Below are positions 25,382-33,955 of a stretch of 64,000 bases of DNA, one piece after another. Below the pieces are notes generated by a model. That model did not search any database. It was not told where the DNA came from and worked only from the letters and a program-made list of their open reading frames with translations. The stretch is from assembly GCF_031191545.1 (NCBI RefSeq), contig NZ_CP133472.1:992001-1056000 (forward strand), written 5' to 3'. This DNA is from Schaalia odontolytica (lineage in GTDB: Bacteria > Actinomycetota > Actinomycetes > Actinomycetales > Actinomycetaceae). Numbering within the stretch: the first letter of the stretch is position 1; each line of letters begins with the position of its first letter. Both the position numbers and the translations under genes were made by a program.

Positions 25382-26731
25382 CTACTGCGCGCCGCCGTCC
25401 CAGCCGGGGCGCAGGGCGAAGGACTGGATGTCCACCGTCGGCGTCCACATGCCTTTCTTGAGGTACGGCGCCAGGTTACTCGTCGTCACGAGGTCACGCC
25501 ATTGGTCCCCATCCCAAGGCCTGTACGAGAGGGTGACGACACGGTCCGCTCGGCGGTCCCTGAGCGCGTAGACACCTGTTTCGGTCACCTGGAAAACCGA
25601 CAGGTACTCGCTCCGCGGCACGTCGAGGGAGAACAGATGCCGGCCCTGGCTACTCGCCAGGTCGACGGCGAAAGCGTCCCCGCCCGAGGACACGAACCTG
25701 TATTCGCTGCCCACGCGAATCGCCTCGTACTCGGAAACGTCCTGCCGCTCATTCAACTCAAGGGGGTTCCCGGCCTCGTCGAGGACGGGAATGATCGAGC
25801 GCTCACCCGTTGACAGGTCCCACCGCTGAAGAACCAGCGTTCGCTGCCGCTCGCTCGTCGGACCATTGCTTGAGGCAGCGGCCTCGTCCGCCTGCACGCT
25901 CGGCATCGTGATCACGTCCCCTTCGCACGCGAACATATTCTGCCGCGACTTCAAGCCGTCGATCATCGGCGCTACCGCAAGGAGTGGGGACGCCTCCCCG
26001 TCGTGGTCGTTGAGCTGAACAACAGCGGCGAGGGTGGTCGGCGCCTCCTCGTCGCCCGATCGAGCAGCATGCGCCGCAAACGCTGCGGCACTGATGCCGG
26101 GAGACTCCTCCGTGTCGGTGATCGCCAGGATACGCGACCCACACTGCCCGACAGAGCCCCTTGTCTTGTCATTCTCGACGCTCGTCACACGTCCATCGAC
26201 GTGGACGGTATCAACCCAAAAACCAAACTCTTCACCGTGCACGACCGCGAGCGCGCCATCGGGGAGCGCATAGCGGTGACGCTCGTTGCTGCGGTGTCCT
26301 CGTCCGATTCCCTGCGTCCCCGCCTCCGTCGTGAGGGAGTCCTGAGACGGCGACCCGTAGAAGACACCCCTCTCATTCCACAGCACATCCCCGTCACTCA
26401 CATTGTTCACGGCAACGACCTGACCGTGCCCGTCGATGTCGAGAAGCACGATCCAGCCGTCGTAATCGTCATACCGAAAATCCTCGGCCACCGTCGACCA
26501 TCCGGACCCCAGGCGCACGGCAACGACCGCGTCGCTCGTCGTGAGGAAACTGGCCGTTTTCCTGGTCAGTTCCCCACGAAAGACACAGCTCACCGCGAGC
26601 GCAGCGACCGAGAGCACGACGACGAGAAACGCCCATCGGCGGATACGCCTCGACGTCCTGGAGCTACCGCGGTTTTGCTCGTCGGCACCTGTCGCATTGC
26701 GCTCGTCGAGCCGTTCCGCCACGCGTCTCAT
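25382..26731 (-). CDS. Membrane-anchored extracellular protein of unknown function
   Basis: About 449 residues. An Arg-rich cytoplasmic start is followed by one hydrophobic helix (about 33-52) ending in LAVSC, which is an imperfect lipobox, so it is either a single-pass protein or a lipoprotein. The exterior is acidic, with a propeller-like alternation of GGD-type turns and Trp/Tyr strands (PWDGDQWRDLV near the end); a beta-propeller is a guess. ATG 26731 was chosen; a GTG 13 codons upstream (26770) is possible. No family was recognised. It converges on ptrB. Confidence 0.75.
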   Translation of the reverse strand: MRRVAERLDERNATGADEQNRGSSRTSRRIRRWAFLVVVLSVAALAVSCVFRGELTRKTASFLTTSDAVVAVRLGSGWSTVAEDFRYDDYDGWIVLLDIDGHGQVVAVNNVSDGDVLWNERGVFYGSPSQDSLTTEAGTQGIGRGHRSNERHRYALPDGALAVVHGEEFGFWVDTVHVDGRVTSVENDKTRGSVGQCGSRILAITDTEESPGISAAAFAAHAARSGDEEAPTTLAAVVQLNDHDGEASPLLAVAPMIDGLKSRQNMFACEGDVITMPSVQADEAAASSNGPTSERQRTLVLQRWDLSTGERSIIPVLDEAGNPLELNERQDVSEYEAIRVGSEYRFVSSGGDAFAVDLASSQGRHLFSLDVPRSEYLSVFQVTETGVYALRDRRADRVVTLSYRPWDGDQWRDLVTTSNLAPYLKKGMWTPTVDIQSFALRPGWDGGAQ

Positions 26732-26854
26732 CCCTTTCGTCGCGGTAAAGGGCGCGGCCGCGCCCACCACACGAGTCTAGGCCAGTACCCACGCCTCAAC
26801 CCACTGGACCGACCCGGCACCGGCCCCAATTACCGCGCAATGCAGCGACGCCAC

Positions 26855-26941
26855 GCCCCGGCCTCGTCTCATCGACGAAACAGACGGAGCCACATCCCAA
26901 GAGGCGCGCGGCCCGCAACGACACCGCGCCCCGGCCTCGTC
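26855..26941 (-). repeat. Two exact GACGAGGCCGGGG words in the spacer before rnhA
   Basis: Minus-strand copies occupy 26856-26868 and 26929-26941, 73 bp apart, in the 250-bp space between divergent genes. They belong to the set of eight exact copies described in the findings. Confidence 0.7.
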
Positions 26942-26981
26942 CCCATCCGATCAGGCCTCGGGATCCCGATAGGATGAGGTC

Positions 26982-28118
26982 ATGACGATTACGGCGGCGG
27001 CAGACGGTTCTTCCCTCGGCAACCCCGGGCCCGCGGGGTGGGCCTGGTACGTGGACGAGGACACGTGGGACGCGGGCGGCTGGCCGCAGGGCACCAACAA
27101 CCTGGGCGAGCTGACCGCGATCCTGCGCCTGCTTCAGGCCACGGCCGAAACCGGCGAAGAGCTGCACATCCTCGCCGATTCCCAGTACGCGATCAACGTC
27201 GTGTCCAAGTGGCGGCTCGGCTGGAAGAAGCGCGGCTGGACGAAGGCCGACAAGAAGCCCATCAAAAACCTGGAGCTCATCCAGGAGATCGACCGCGCCA
27301 TGGAAGGGCGCCGCGTCACCTTCGAATGGGTCAAGGGCCACGCGGGACACCGCATGAACGAACGGGCCGACGACCTGGCGCGCGGCTGCGCCGAGGCCTA
27401 CCAGGCCGGGCGCACCCCCGAGCCCGGCCCCGGGTTCGGGGGCGGGGCAGCGCGCGGAGCTACTAGCGATGCTACTCGCGGCACTACGCCGCCCAGCCGG
27501 GCGAACGAGGGCGGGGCAGCCACCGCCGCTTCCTCTGACCGACTCGGCACAGACACCATCTCCGACGAGAGCCTCATCGCTTCCACGTCGCGCGGTGGCT
27601 CGGCCGACGCCGCCGGCATGACCGCCTCATCCATGTCGGTTGAATCGCAGGACACGAGCGCCAGCCACGACACGCCCACGGCCGAAGCCGCAACATCAAC
27701 TTTCCGTTCTCATCCCAGCGTTTTCTCCACGACCACCAACCCGAGCGAGACCGCGGAGGAGGCCCCGGCCTCGTCGATGAGTGAGGACTCGGTGACCACC
27801 GAGGATGCGGTCGCCCGCGAGCGCGAGTTCATCCTGGCGTGGACCGGCGGCGACGAATCCGCTCTCGCCGCAATGACGGACGAGCGAACGACGCGCATCT
27901 GGCCGGGCGGTGGCGCGACCACGACGCTCGCAGGGCCATCGCCCGCTTCCCCGGCAATCGGACGCATCGACGCGCACGACCTGGGCGGGGCGTTCCTGAC
28001 CCGCTACCGGGTGCGCTGGGAGGGCGGTGCTTCGCTGGAATCCAGCGTGTGGGCACCGGCGACTTCCGGCGAGGCGCGGCTGATCATGGTGCACCACCAG
28101 TCGACGCTGATCGGCTGA
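26982..28118 (+). CDS. rnhA: Ribonuclease HI fused to a C-terminal SnoaL/DUF4440-like domain
   Basis: 378 residues. The N-terminal about 145 are a complete RNase HI with catalytic Asp8 (AADGSS), Glu43 (NNLGELTA), Asp66 (ADSQYA) and Asp130 (MNERADD), and a basic protrusion WRLGWKKRGW near 77-86. It degrades RNA in RNA-DNA hybrids. A Ser/Thr/Ala/Glu-rich linker of about 120 residues follows, then a 110-residue domain starting VAREREFILAWTGGDESALAAM that looks like the NTF2/SnoaL fold. The fusion is unusual among RNase HI proteins. The linker contains one exact GACGAGGCCGGGG word (27763-27775). Confidence 0.9.
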   Translation: MTITAAADGSSLGNPGPAGWAWYVDEDTWDAGGWPQGTNNLGELTAILRLLQATAETGEELHILADSQYAINVVSKWRLGWKKRGWTKADKKPIKNLELIQEIDRAMEGRRVTFEWVKGHAGHRMNERADDLARGCAEAYQAGRTPEPGPGFGGGAARGATSDATRGTTPPSRANEGGAATAASSDRLGTDTISDESLIASTSRGGSADAAGMTASSMSVESQDTSASHDTPTAEAATSTFRSHPSVFSTTTNPSETAEEAPASSMSEDSVTTEDAVAREREFILAWTGGDESALAAMTDERTTRIWPGGGATTTLAGPSPASPAIGRIDAHDLGGAFLTRYRVRWEGGASLESSVWAPATSGEARLIMVHHQSTLIG

Positions 28119-28276
28119 GCCGGTGTGTTCTGTCGTAGACGAGATCGGCGGGCGAACTCCAGGTGCGTCGAATGATCGCGCGGAGGCACCGGACCGCTAC
28201 GCAAATTGGCACCTCGCCGGCCAGGTACACGTGCCCCAACCCCACCTAGAGCTCCAGCGGGGCTAGCACGCCCCAC

Positions 28277-28377
28277 GCGGATAGGTTGCGCACATGCGGA
28301 TAGGTTATGCGCACGCGGATAGGTTATTAAGGTATCCGGATCCTCGTAACCTATCCGGATGCTCGTAGCCTATCCGT
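28277..28377. repeat. R1 box array, copy A
   Basis: 11-bp boxes close to GCGGATAGGTT start on the plus strand at 28277, 28296 and 28315. Inverted boxes (AACCTATCCGG type) start at 28329, 28348 and 28367. All neighbours are 19 bp apart except the central step of 14 bp. Boxes are conserved while the 8-bp spacers differ. Confidence 0.92.
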
Positions 28378-28400
28378 GAGCCCCAACGGCACCTACGCGA

Positions 28401-28481
28401 TACACCCAATCAGTGGCACTACACCCGATCAGTCGCGGTACACCCGATCAGAAGAGGTGCAATGCCGACGGATCGGGTGTA
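28401..28481. repeat. R2 box array (TACACCCGATCAG, 19-bp period)
   Basis: 13-bp boxes start at 28401, 28420 and 28439, exactly 19 bp apart. One inverted copy lies at 28469-28481. It follows R1 copy A after 23 bp and has the same period but a different box sequence. The rest of the 28119-28584 spacer holds no gene. Confidence 0.88.
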
Positions 28482-28584
28482 GCACCCAAATCAACAGGAA
28501 GAACGCGGAACCTGCACACGCGCCGACGACACTACAAGCCCGTCGGCCAAGGCCCCGCCAGGAGGTACTTTCGCCTGGAAACCC

Positions 28585-29421
28585 CTACAGCTTGGCGCCT
28601 TCGAAGCTGAAGATGTCGAGGAACTTGCGCGCTCGGTCAGACGCCGGGTCGGCGAAGAACTTGCGCGGCGGGTCGACCTCGACGATGCGGCCCTCGTCCA
28701 TGAAGACGATGCGGTCGGCGATCGCGCGGGCGAAGCCCATCTCGTGGGTGACGATGAGCATCGTCATGCCGGTACGAGCCAGTTCCAGGACGACGTCGAG
28801 GACCTCGCGCACCATCTCCGGGTCAAGGGAGGCCGTGACCTCGTCAAGGAGGAGGATCTCGGGGTCCATCATGAGGGCGCGCACGATGGCGACGCGCTGG
28901 CGCTGGCCGCCGGAGAGCTGGCGCGGGTAGTCGTCGGCGCGGTCCGCCAGACCGACGCGCTCGAGCAGATTCAACGCCCGCGCGCTCGCGTCGGCGCGCG
29001 ATTCTCCCGCGACGAGGCCGGGGGCGAGCGTCAGGTTCCCCATGACGGTCAGGTGGGGGAAGAGCTCGTAGGACTGGAAGACCATGCCGATGCGGCGGCG
29101 GACGCCCGGCCAGGAGACGGCGGGGGCGGCCAGGTCATCCCCGTCGAAGAGGATCTGCCCAGAATTGATGGGCTCAAGGCCGTTGATCGTGCGCAGGAGC
29201 GTGGACTTGCCGCAGCCCGACGGCCCGATGATGACGACGACTTCGCCATCGGCGACGTCGAGGGAGACGCCGCGCAGGGCGTGGTGGCCGCCGGGGTAGG
29301 TCTTGTCGAGGTCAACGAGGCGCAGCTGTGGCTCGCCGCCGCCCGCGTGGGGCGCGTCCGGTGCAAGCTGGTGCGTGCTTCCGGCGCGAGAGGCCGCGGT
29401 GTCGGAGGTCAGTTCTGCCAT
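28585..29421 (-). CDS. Polar amino-acid ABC importer, ATP-binding subunit
   Basis: 278 residues. Walker A GPSGCGKSTLL near 67, Q-loop MVFQSYELFPHLTV, signature LSGGQRQRVAIVRAL near 167, Walker B LLLDEVTASLDPEMV near 190, and THEMGFARAIADRIVFMDEG, a stretch typical of GlnQ/HisP ATPases. The first about 30 residues are an Ala/Gly-rich extension. The ATG at 29421 has GGAG five bases upstream and overlaps the end of the permease by 13 bases, so it is the last gene of a four-gene operon with two permeases and a binding protein. Confidence 0.95.
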   Translation of the reverse strand: MAELTSDTAASRAGSTHQLAPDAPHAGGGEPQLRLVDLDKTYPGGHHALRGVSLDVADGEVVVIIGPSGCGKSTLLRTINGLEPINSGQILFDGDDLAAPAVSWPGVRRRIGMVFQSYELFPHLTVMGNLTLAPGLVAGESRADASARALNLLERVGLADRADDYPRQLSGGQRQRVAIVRALMMDPEILLLDEVTASLDPEMVREVLDVVLELARTGMTMLIVTHEMGFARAIADRIVFMDEGRIVEVDPPRKFFADPASDRARKFLDIFSFEGAKL

Positions 29422-30086
29422 GTTTTCTCCATGTGGCGTGAGAGGAGCGAGATGGGCCAGCAGATGAGGAAGTACGCCGCGAAGATCAGGCCGTAGATCC
29501 ACAGCGAGGCGGTCGGGTAGTTGAAGCGGTTGGCGTCGATGATCTGCTGTCCGACTTTGAGGACTTCGACGACGCCGATGAGGACGACGAGCGAGGTCGT
29601 CTTGATCATGCGGGTGATGAGGTTGACGGCCGGTGGCGCGAGCCTGCGCAAGGTTTGCGGCAGGATGACGCGACGCATGGTCTGCCTCGGGGTGAGTCCC
29701 AGCGCGTATGCGGACTCGTACTGATGGCGCGGGATCGCGATGAGCGCGCCTCGCACGAGGTCGCCCATCTCGGCACCACCCCACAGGGTGAAGACGAGGA
29801 CGGACGCGGTGATACCGTCCAGGTTGATCCCCGCGACGCGCGTGAGCCCAAAGTAGGCGACGAACAGGAGGACGAGCTGGGGCATGATGCGCACGAACTC
29901 GAGGTAGATCTGCATGAGCCAGCGCAGGGCACGCCACCGCGAGCGCATTCCGAGGCCGACGAAGACGCCCAGGATCAACGACAGGAACACGGAGAGCGCG
30001 GAGATGCCGACGGTGACGCCGAGGCCCTCGAGGATGCGCACGAGGTTGCGGCCCTCGAAGATGACGTTAATTCCCAAATCCGCCAC
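29409..30086 (-). CDS. Polar amino-acid ABC importer, permease 2
   Basis: 225 residues, GTG start. A HisM/GlnP-type permease with the EAA loop YESAYALGLTPRQTMRRVILPQ at about 125-146 (ATPase contact) and about five membrane helices. It overlaps the upstream permease by 20 bases and the downstream ATPase by 13, so the genes are translationally coupled. Confidence 0.94.
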   Translation of the reverse strand: MADLGINVIFEGRNLVRILEGLGVTVGISALSVFLSLILGVFVGLGMRSRWRALRWLMQIYLEFVRIMPQLVLLFVAYFGLTRVAGINLDGITASVLVFTLWGGAEMGDLVRGALIAIPRHQYESAYALGLTPRQTMRRVILPQTLRRLAPPAVNLITRMIKTTSLVVLIGVVEVLKVGQQIIDANRFNYPTASLWIYGLIFAAYFLICWPISLLSRHMEKTWQN

Positions 30087-30750
30087 GGCGCACCTTCTTT
30101 TCGATGAGTCGGGCCGCGATGGACACGGGAAGGAGGATCACCAGGTAGGCGATGACGAGGAGGACCAGCGCTTCGGAGGTGTTGTAGGACATACCGATGA
30201 GGTCTTTCGCGACGTACACGAGGTCGGGCAGCGCGACGACGGAGACGACGGATGTTTCCTTGATGAGGAAGATGACGTTGGCGGCCAGCGGCGGCACGGA
30301 GGTAGCGATGGCCTGCGGGAGGGCGACGTGGCGCAGCGTCTGAGTGCGCGTGAGGCCGAGCGCGGACGCCGACTCCCACTGAATCGTGGCAACCGAGTCG
30401 AGGCCCGAGCGCAGGGCTTCGGCCATGTAGGCGCCGCCCAGGAAGATGAGGCCCACGATCGCGCAGGTCTCGCCGCTCCACGTGATGCCCACGCGCGGCA
30501 GGCCGAAGTAGATGAAGAAGAGCTGCACGAGGAGGGGCGTGTTGCGCGACAGTTCGACGTAGGCGGCGCCGATCTGGGAGGCGAGCGGGATCCGGTACTG
30601 CCGGATCGCGGCGACCAGGAGGCCCACCACGAGGGAGCCGACGATGCCGATGGCCGCGATCCGCAGGGTGAGGACGGCGGCGTCGACGTAGAGGGGCGCG
30701 TATCGCGCCAGGATCTCAACGTTCATGGTCATGCGGAGGGACGAGGCCAT
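30067..30750 (-). CDS. Polar amino-acid ABC importer, permease 1
   Basis: 227 residues. A paralogue of the neighbouring permease with its own EAA loop (WESASALGLTRTQTLRHVALPQ, near 125) and five helices; the two should form a heterodimeric channel. ATG 30750 is supported by GGAG five bases upstream, better than later ATGs at 30732 and 30726. A degenerate GACGAGGCC word overlaps the first codons. Confidence 0.94.
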   Translation of the reverse strand: MASSLRMTMNVEILARYAPLYVDAAVLTLRIAAIGIVGSLVVGLLVAAIRQYRIPLASQIGAAYVELSRNTPLLVQLFFIYFGLPRVGITWSGETCAIVGLIFLGGAYMAEALRSGLDSVATIQWESASALGLTRTQTLRHVALPQAIATSVPPLAANVIFLIKETSVVSVVALPDLVYVAKDLIGMSYNTSEALVLLVIAYLVILLPVSIAARLIEKKVRRGGFGN

Positions 30751-30813
30751 GGCCGCTCCGTGTGCTCACCCGCGGCGGGCGGACCCGGGAGGGGCCACGG
30801 CCTCGTACCTGTG

Positions 30814-31716
30814 TCAGTTGGTGGAGGTGGTGTCCACGCCGCCTTCGACGACGAGGTCGTCGGGGGTCGCGGCGTCACCGTAGACGGGGGCGAGGGTCTG
30901 CTCGTAGTCCTTGTGGAAGAAGTCTTCCTCACCGAGCTCGACGAGCTGGTTGTTCAGCCAGCCGAGGAGGGCGGTGTTGCCCTTCTTGACGGCGGCGGCG
31001 ATGTAGCTGGTCTCGCCCAGGCTCTTGATGCCGACGCTGAAGCCGGGGTGCTGGATCGCCCAGGCGATGACCTCGGTGTTGTCGGTGGAGAAGGCCTCGC
31101 CGCGACCGTCCTCGAGGGCCTGGTAGGCGTCGGAGTACTGGTCGAACTTGAGGAGCTTAACCTCGGGGTGGTTGGCCTCGAAGTAGGCTTCGGCGGTCGT
31201 GCCCTTGGTGACGATGAGGGTCTTGCCGGCCAGCTGGCCGACGTCGGTGATCTCAGCCGAGGAAGGGGAGACGACACCGAGGGAGACCTTGAAGTAGGGG
31301 TTGGCGAAGTCGACCTTTTCGGCGCGCTCGGGCGTGACGGTGAAGTTCGCGAGGGTGATATCGACCTTGTTGGAGGCGAGAACCTCGGTGCGGGCGGCGG
31401 CGTCGACGGGGACGTACTTGGCGGTGACGCCCAGGTCGGCGGCGATGCGGTCGCCGTAGACGACGTCGTATCCGGCTGGCTTGCCATCGGCGTCGATGTA
31501 GCCGAAGGGGGCCTTGTCGGAGAAGATACCGATAACGATCTCGCCCGCTTCCTTGATCTGTTCGGGGCCGCGGTCGCCAACCTGCGCGCTCGACGAGGAG
31601 GACGAGGAGGAGGCTGAGCCACCGGAGCAGGCGGCCATGCCCAGGGCTGCGACCATGGCGACGGCGGCCGTGGCGAGTCGGAGGAATGGCTTCTTGCGTG
31701 CGTTGGCGGCGCTCAT
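30814..31716 (-). CDS. Amino-acid-binding lipoprotein of the ABC importer
   Basis: 300 residues. A signal peptide ends in the lipobox GMAAC (Cys30), followed by a poly-Ser linker and a periplasmic-binding-protein type 2 fold: GEIVIGIFSDKAPFGYID near 58, GYDVVYGDRIAADLG, VDITLANFTVTPERAEKVDFANPY. This is the SBP_bac_3 family, which binds polar or charged amino acids; the exact ligand cannot be read. It is first in the operon, with the two permeases and the ATPase downstream. Confidence 0.95.
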   Translation of the reverse strand: MSAANARKKPFLRLATAAVAMVAALGMAACSGGSASSSSSSSSAQVGDRGPEQIKEAGEIVIGIFSDKAPFGYIDADGKPAGYDVVYGDRIAADLGVTAKYVPVDAAARTEVLASNKVDITLANFTVTPERAEKVDFANPYFKVSLGVVSPSSAEITDVGQLAGKTLIVTKGTTAEAYFEANHPEVKLLKFDQYSDAYQALEDGRGEAFSTDNTEVIAWAIQHPGFSVGIKSLGETSYIAAAVKKGNTALLGWLNNQLVELGEEDFFHKDYEQTLAPVYGDAATPDDLVVEGGVDTTSTN

Positions 31717-31963
31717 GACGGCTCCTTGTGTGCGTTGTCAGTGGAAGCGCCGAGGTGTGTGTTCCTCGGCGACAATAAAATATTTCCACCGGGCGGTCTA
31801 TTGTGCGATCGGTCGTTCCGGTTTTGAAACTATGTGACAGGCGAGGGCTATCCCTCCCCGCAGGTTTCCACACCGGGACCTTCGACCCACTAAAACGTGC
31901 AAGTCGTCACGCACGGCCGCGCCAACGCGCGCGAGGCCGTAGCGGCGCGTAAAAATTGCTCCC

Positions 31964-32722
31964 ATGCCCAAGCTACCGCGCACCGTGAATGTCCCCGTGC
32001 CGGCTAGCCCTACCCGCCTCGAGATCCTTGACGGTCTGCGTATCACGGCACCCGTCGCCGCAGGTTACATCCCACTGGGCCTGGCCTACGGCCTGCTGGT
32101 CGTCCAGCTGGGGCTGCCGTGGTGGATGGCGCCAGCGCTCTCCCTGGCCGCCTACTCGGGCTCGGCCGAGCTCCTCGTCGTCACCCTGGCCTCGCAGAAC
32201 ACGCCGTTAGCCGTCATCGCCGTGACGATGCTGCTGGTGAACTTCCGCCTCCTGTTTTTCGCATTCTCATTCCCCCTGCACGTGATCGAGGGGCGTTTCG
32301 CCCGCCTCTTCTCGATGTACGCCCTGGTGGACGAAGCCTACGCGCTGACCGCCGCCCGCCCCAACGGATGGACGAAGCCTCGACTCCTGGCAATGCAGGT
32401 ACTCTTCCACCTGACGTGGTTAGTGTCGGGCACGGTCGGCGTCCTCGCCGGATCGCTCATTCCCACGCAGATCGAGGGCCTAGACTTCGCGCTGACGGCT
32501 CTGTTCATCACCTTGACGCTGGACGCGGCGCGCACGAGGCACGAGGCGCCGTCGGTCCTCCTGGCCGGCGCATCCTTCGCGGTGGCGATGGTGGTGGCAC
32601 CCGGGCAGCACCTCATGGCCGCACTCCTGCTGTTCGTCGCGTGCCTGACAGTCCGCCACTTTCTTCATCGCCGGGGCATCTGGCACTCCGCGGACGAGAT
32701 GGCCGAAGGAGGCGCGCGATGA
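31964..32722 (+). CDS. azlC: AzlC family branched-chain amino-acid exporter, large subunit
   Basis: 252 residues with several membrane helices. The AzlC marks GYIPLGLAYGLL near 40-51, AAYSGSAEL near 68 and LLVNFRLLFFAFSF near 100 are clear. It exports branched-chain amino acids or analogues together with AzlD. ATG 31964 has no strong ribosome site. Its stop overlaps the azlD start (ATGA). Confidence 0.92.
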   Translation: MPKLPRTVNVPVPASPTRLEILDGLRITAPVAAGYIPLGLAYGLLVVQLGLPWWMAPALSLAAYSGSAELLVVTLASQNTPLAVIAVTMLLVNFRLLFFAFSFPLHVIEGRFARLFSMYALVDEAYALTAARPNGWTKPRLLAMQVLFHLTWLVSGTVGVLAGSLIPTQIEGLDFALTALFITLTLDAARTRHEAPSVLLAGASFAVAMVVAPGQHLMAALLLFVACLTVRHFLHRRGIWHSADEMAEGGAR

Positions 32723-33042
32723 CACCGACGCTGGGCTACCTGCTGGCGATCCTTGCGATCACCTTCATCATCGACTTGACGCTCCGCGCTCTACCTTTCA
32801 AGATTCTCGAACCCCTGCGCGATTCGCGTTACGTGTCGGACATGGCGGTGTGGATGCCGCCGGGCATCATGCTGATCCTCGTCCTCTCGACACTCGCCCA
32901 GGGGGCGCAGGCAACGGGCAACTGGTGGGCGGCGCTGGTGGCGACGGGCGTCACCGTCGCTGTGCACCTGCTCTTTGGCCGCAAGCTCCTGTGGAGCGTC
33001 GGCATCGGGACGGTGTGCTACGTGACGCTGTTGAACTGGTAA
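32719..33042 (+). CDS. azlD: AzlD family transporter, small subunit
   Basis: 107 residues with four predicted helices. FIIDLTLRALPFKILEPLR near 15-33 matches the conserved RxxPF of AzlD, the small partner of AzlC. The start overlaps the azlC stop by four bases, implying coupling. Confidence 0.9.
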   Translation: MTPTLGYLLAILAITFIIDLTLRALPFKILEPLRDSRYVSDMAVWMPPGIMLILVLSTLAQGAQATGNWWAALVATGVTVAVHLLFGRKLLWSVGIGTVCYVTLLNW

Positions 33043-33211
33043 CGAGGCTCCCAGGCGACGAGGGGTATGCCCCACCCACATGGGGAGACGTCGTCGGGAT
33101 CTCGACCCCGCCGGGCCCGTGGACAAGCACCCGGCGCGTCGCATACCCTGGCTGAGAGCGCCCGATCTTGTCGGCGCCCACGATCGGAGCCGGACACCGA
33201 GGAGAAGATCC

Positions 33212-33955
33212 GTGACGACGAGCACCGGGGCCCCTCCCCAGCCCGCCCCCGCGGGGGCCTCCGTCCTGCTGGTCGACGACGAGGCGGCCATCATCGACGG
33301 GCTCGCGCCCTTCCTACGCCGCTCGGGTTTCACGGTCCACACGGCCCGGGACGGGGCGGAGGGGCTGGCCGCCCACGGCAGGCTCAGCCCAGACATTGTC
33401 GTCTCCGACATCATGATGCCACACATGGACGGACGCGAGATGGTGCGCCGCATACGTGCGGGCGGCACGTGGACCCCCGTCATTTTGCTGACCCAGATCG
33501 ACACCTCTTTCGAGCGTTCAGCCGCGCTGGACGAGGGTGCCGACGACTACCTGTCGAAGCCTTTCGACCCCCAGGAGCTGGTCTCCCGTATCCGCGCGGT
33601 GCTGCGCCGTTCGATGCGCTCCACGCGCCCCCTGTCGGCGTCCGAGCGCGTCACGAGTGGCGAGTTGGTGCTTGACCGCCTCGCTCGGCGCGCTTTCCTG
33701 GCCGACAGGGAACTTGAGCTGACGCCCAAGGCGATGGGACTCCTCGACTATCTGATGACCCACCCCGGAGAGCTCCACACCCGCGAGCGACTCCTGTCGG
33801 TGCTGTGGGGAATCGACTTTGCTTCCTCCACGCGAGCAGTCGACCATCGTATCCGTGAGATCCGCGCGGCCCTCGGGGAGGATCCCTCGGACCCGGTGTT
33901 CATCGAAACCGTTCCCTCCGTGGGGTACCGCTTTATTGGGAGGGTGGGGCAATGA
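33212..33955 (+). CDS. Two-component response regulator, OmpR/PhoB type
   Basis: 247 residues. The receiver domain has acidic residues VDDE at 21-24, the phospho-acceptor Asp66 in VVSDIMM and the conserved Lys in LSKPF near 116. A winged-helix DNA-binding domain follows (LTPKAMGLLDYLMTHPGELHTRERLL and the end SVGYRFIGRV). GTG 33212 is preceded by GAGGAGA. Its stop overlaps the kinase start by four bases. Confidence 0.94.
   Translation: MTTSTGAPPQPAPAGASVLLVDDEAAIIDGLAPFLRRSGFTVHTARDGAEGLAAHGRLSPDIVVSDIMMPHMDGREMVRRIRAGGTWTPVILLTQIDTSFERSAALDEGADDYLSKPFDPQELVSRIRAVLRRSMRSTRPLSASERVTSGELVLDRLARRAFLADRELELTPKAMGLLDYLMTHPGELHTRERLLSVLWGIDFASSTRAVDHRIREIRAALGEDPSDPVFIETVPSVGYRFIGRVGQ

Noticed and set aside
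29914-31617. 567-codon plus-strand frame over the amino-acid importer operon
   Set aside because: Gly/Asp/Val-rich antisense shadow spanning three well-supported genes.
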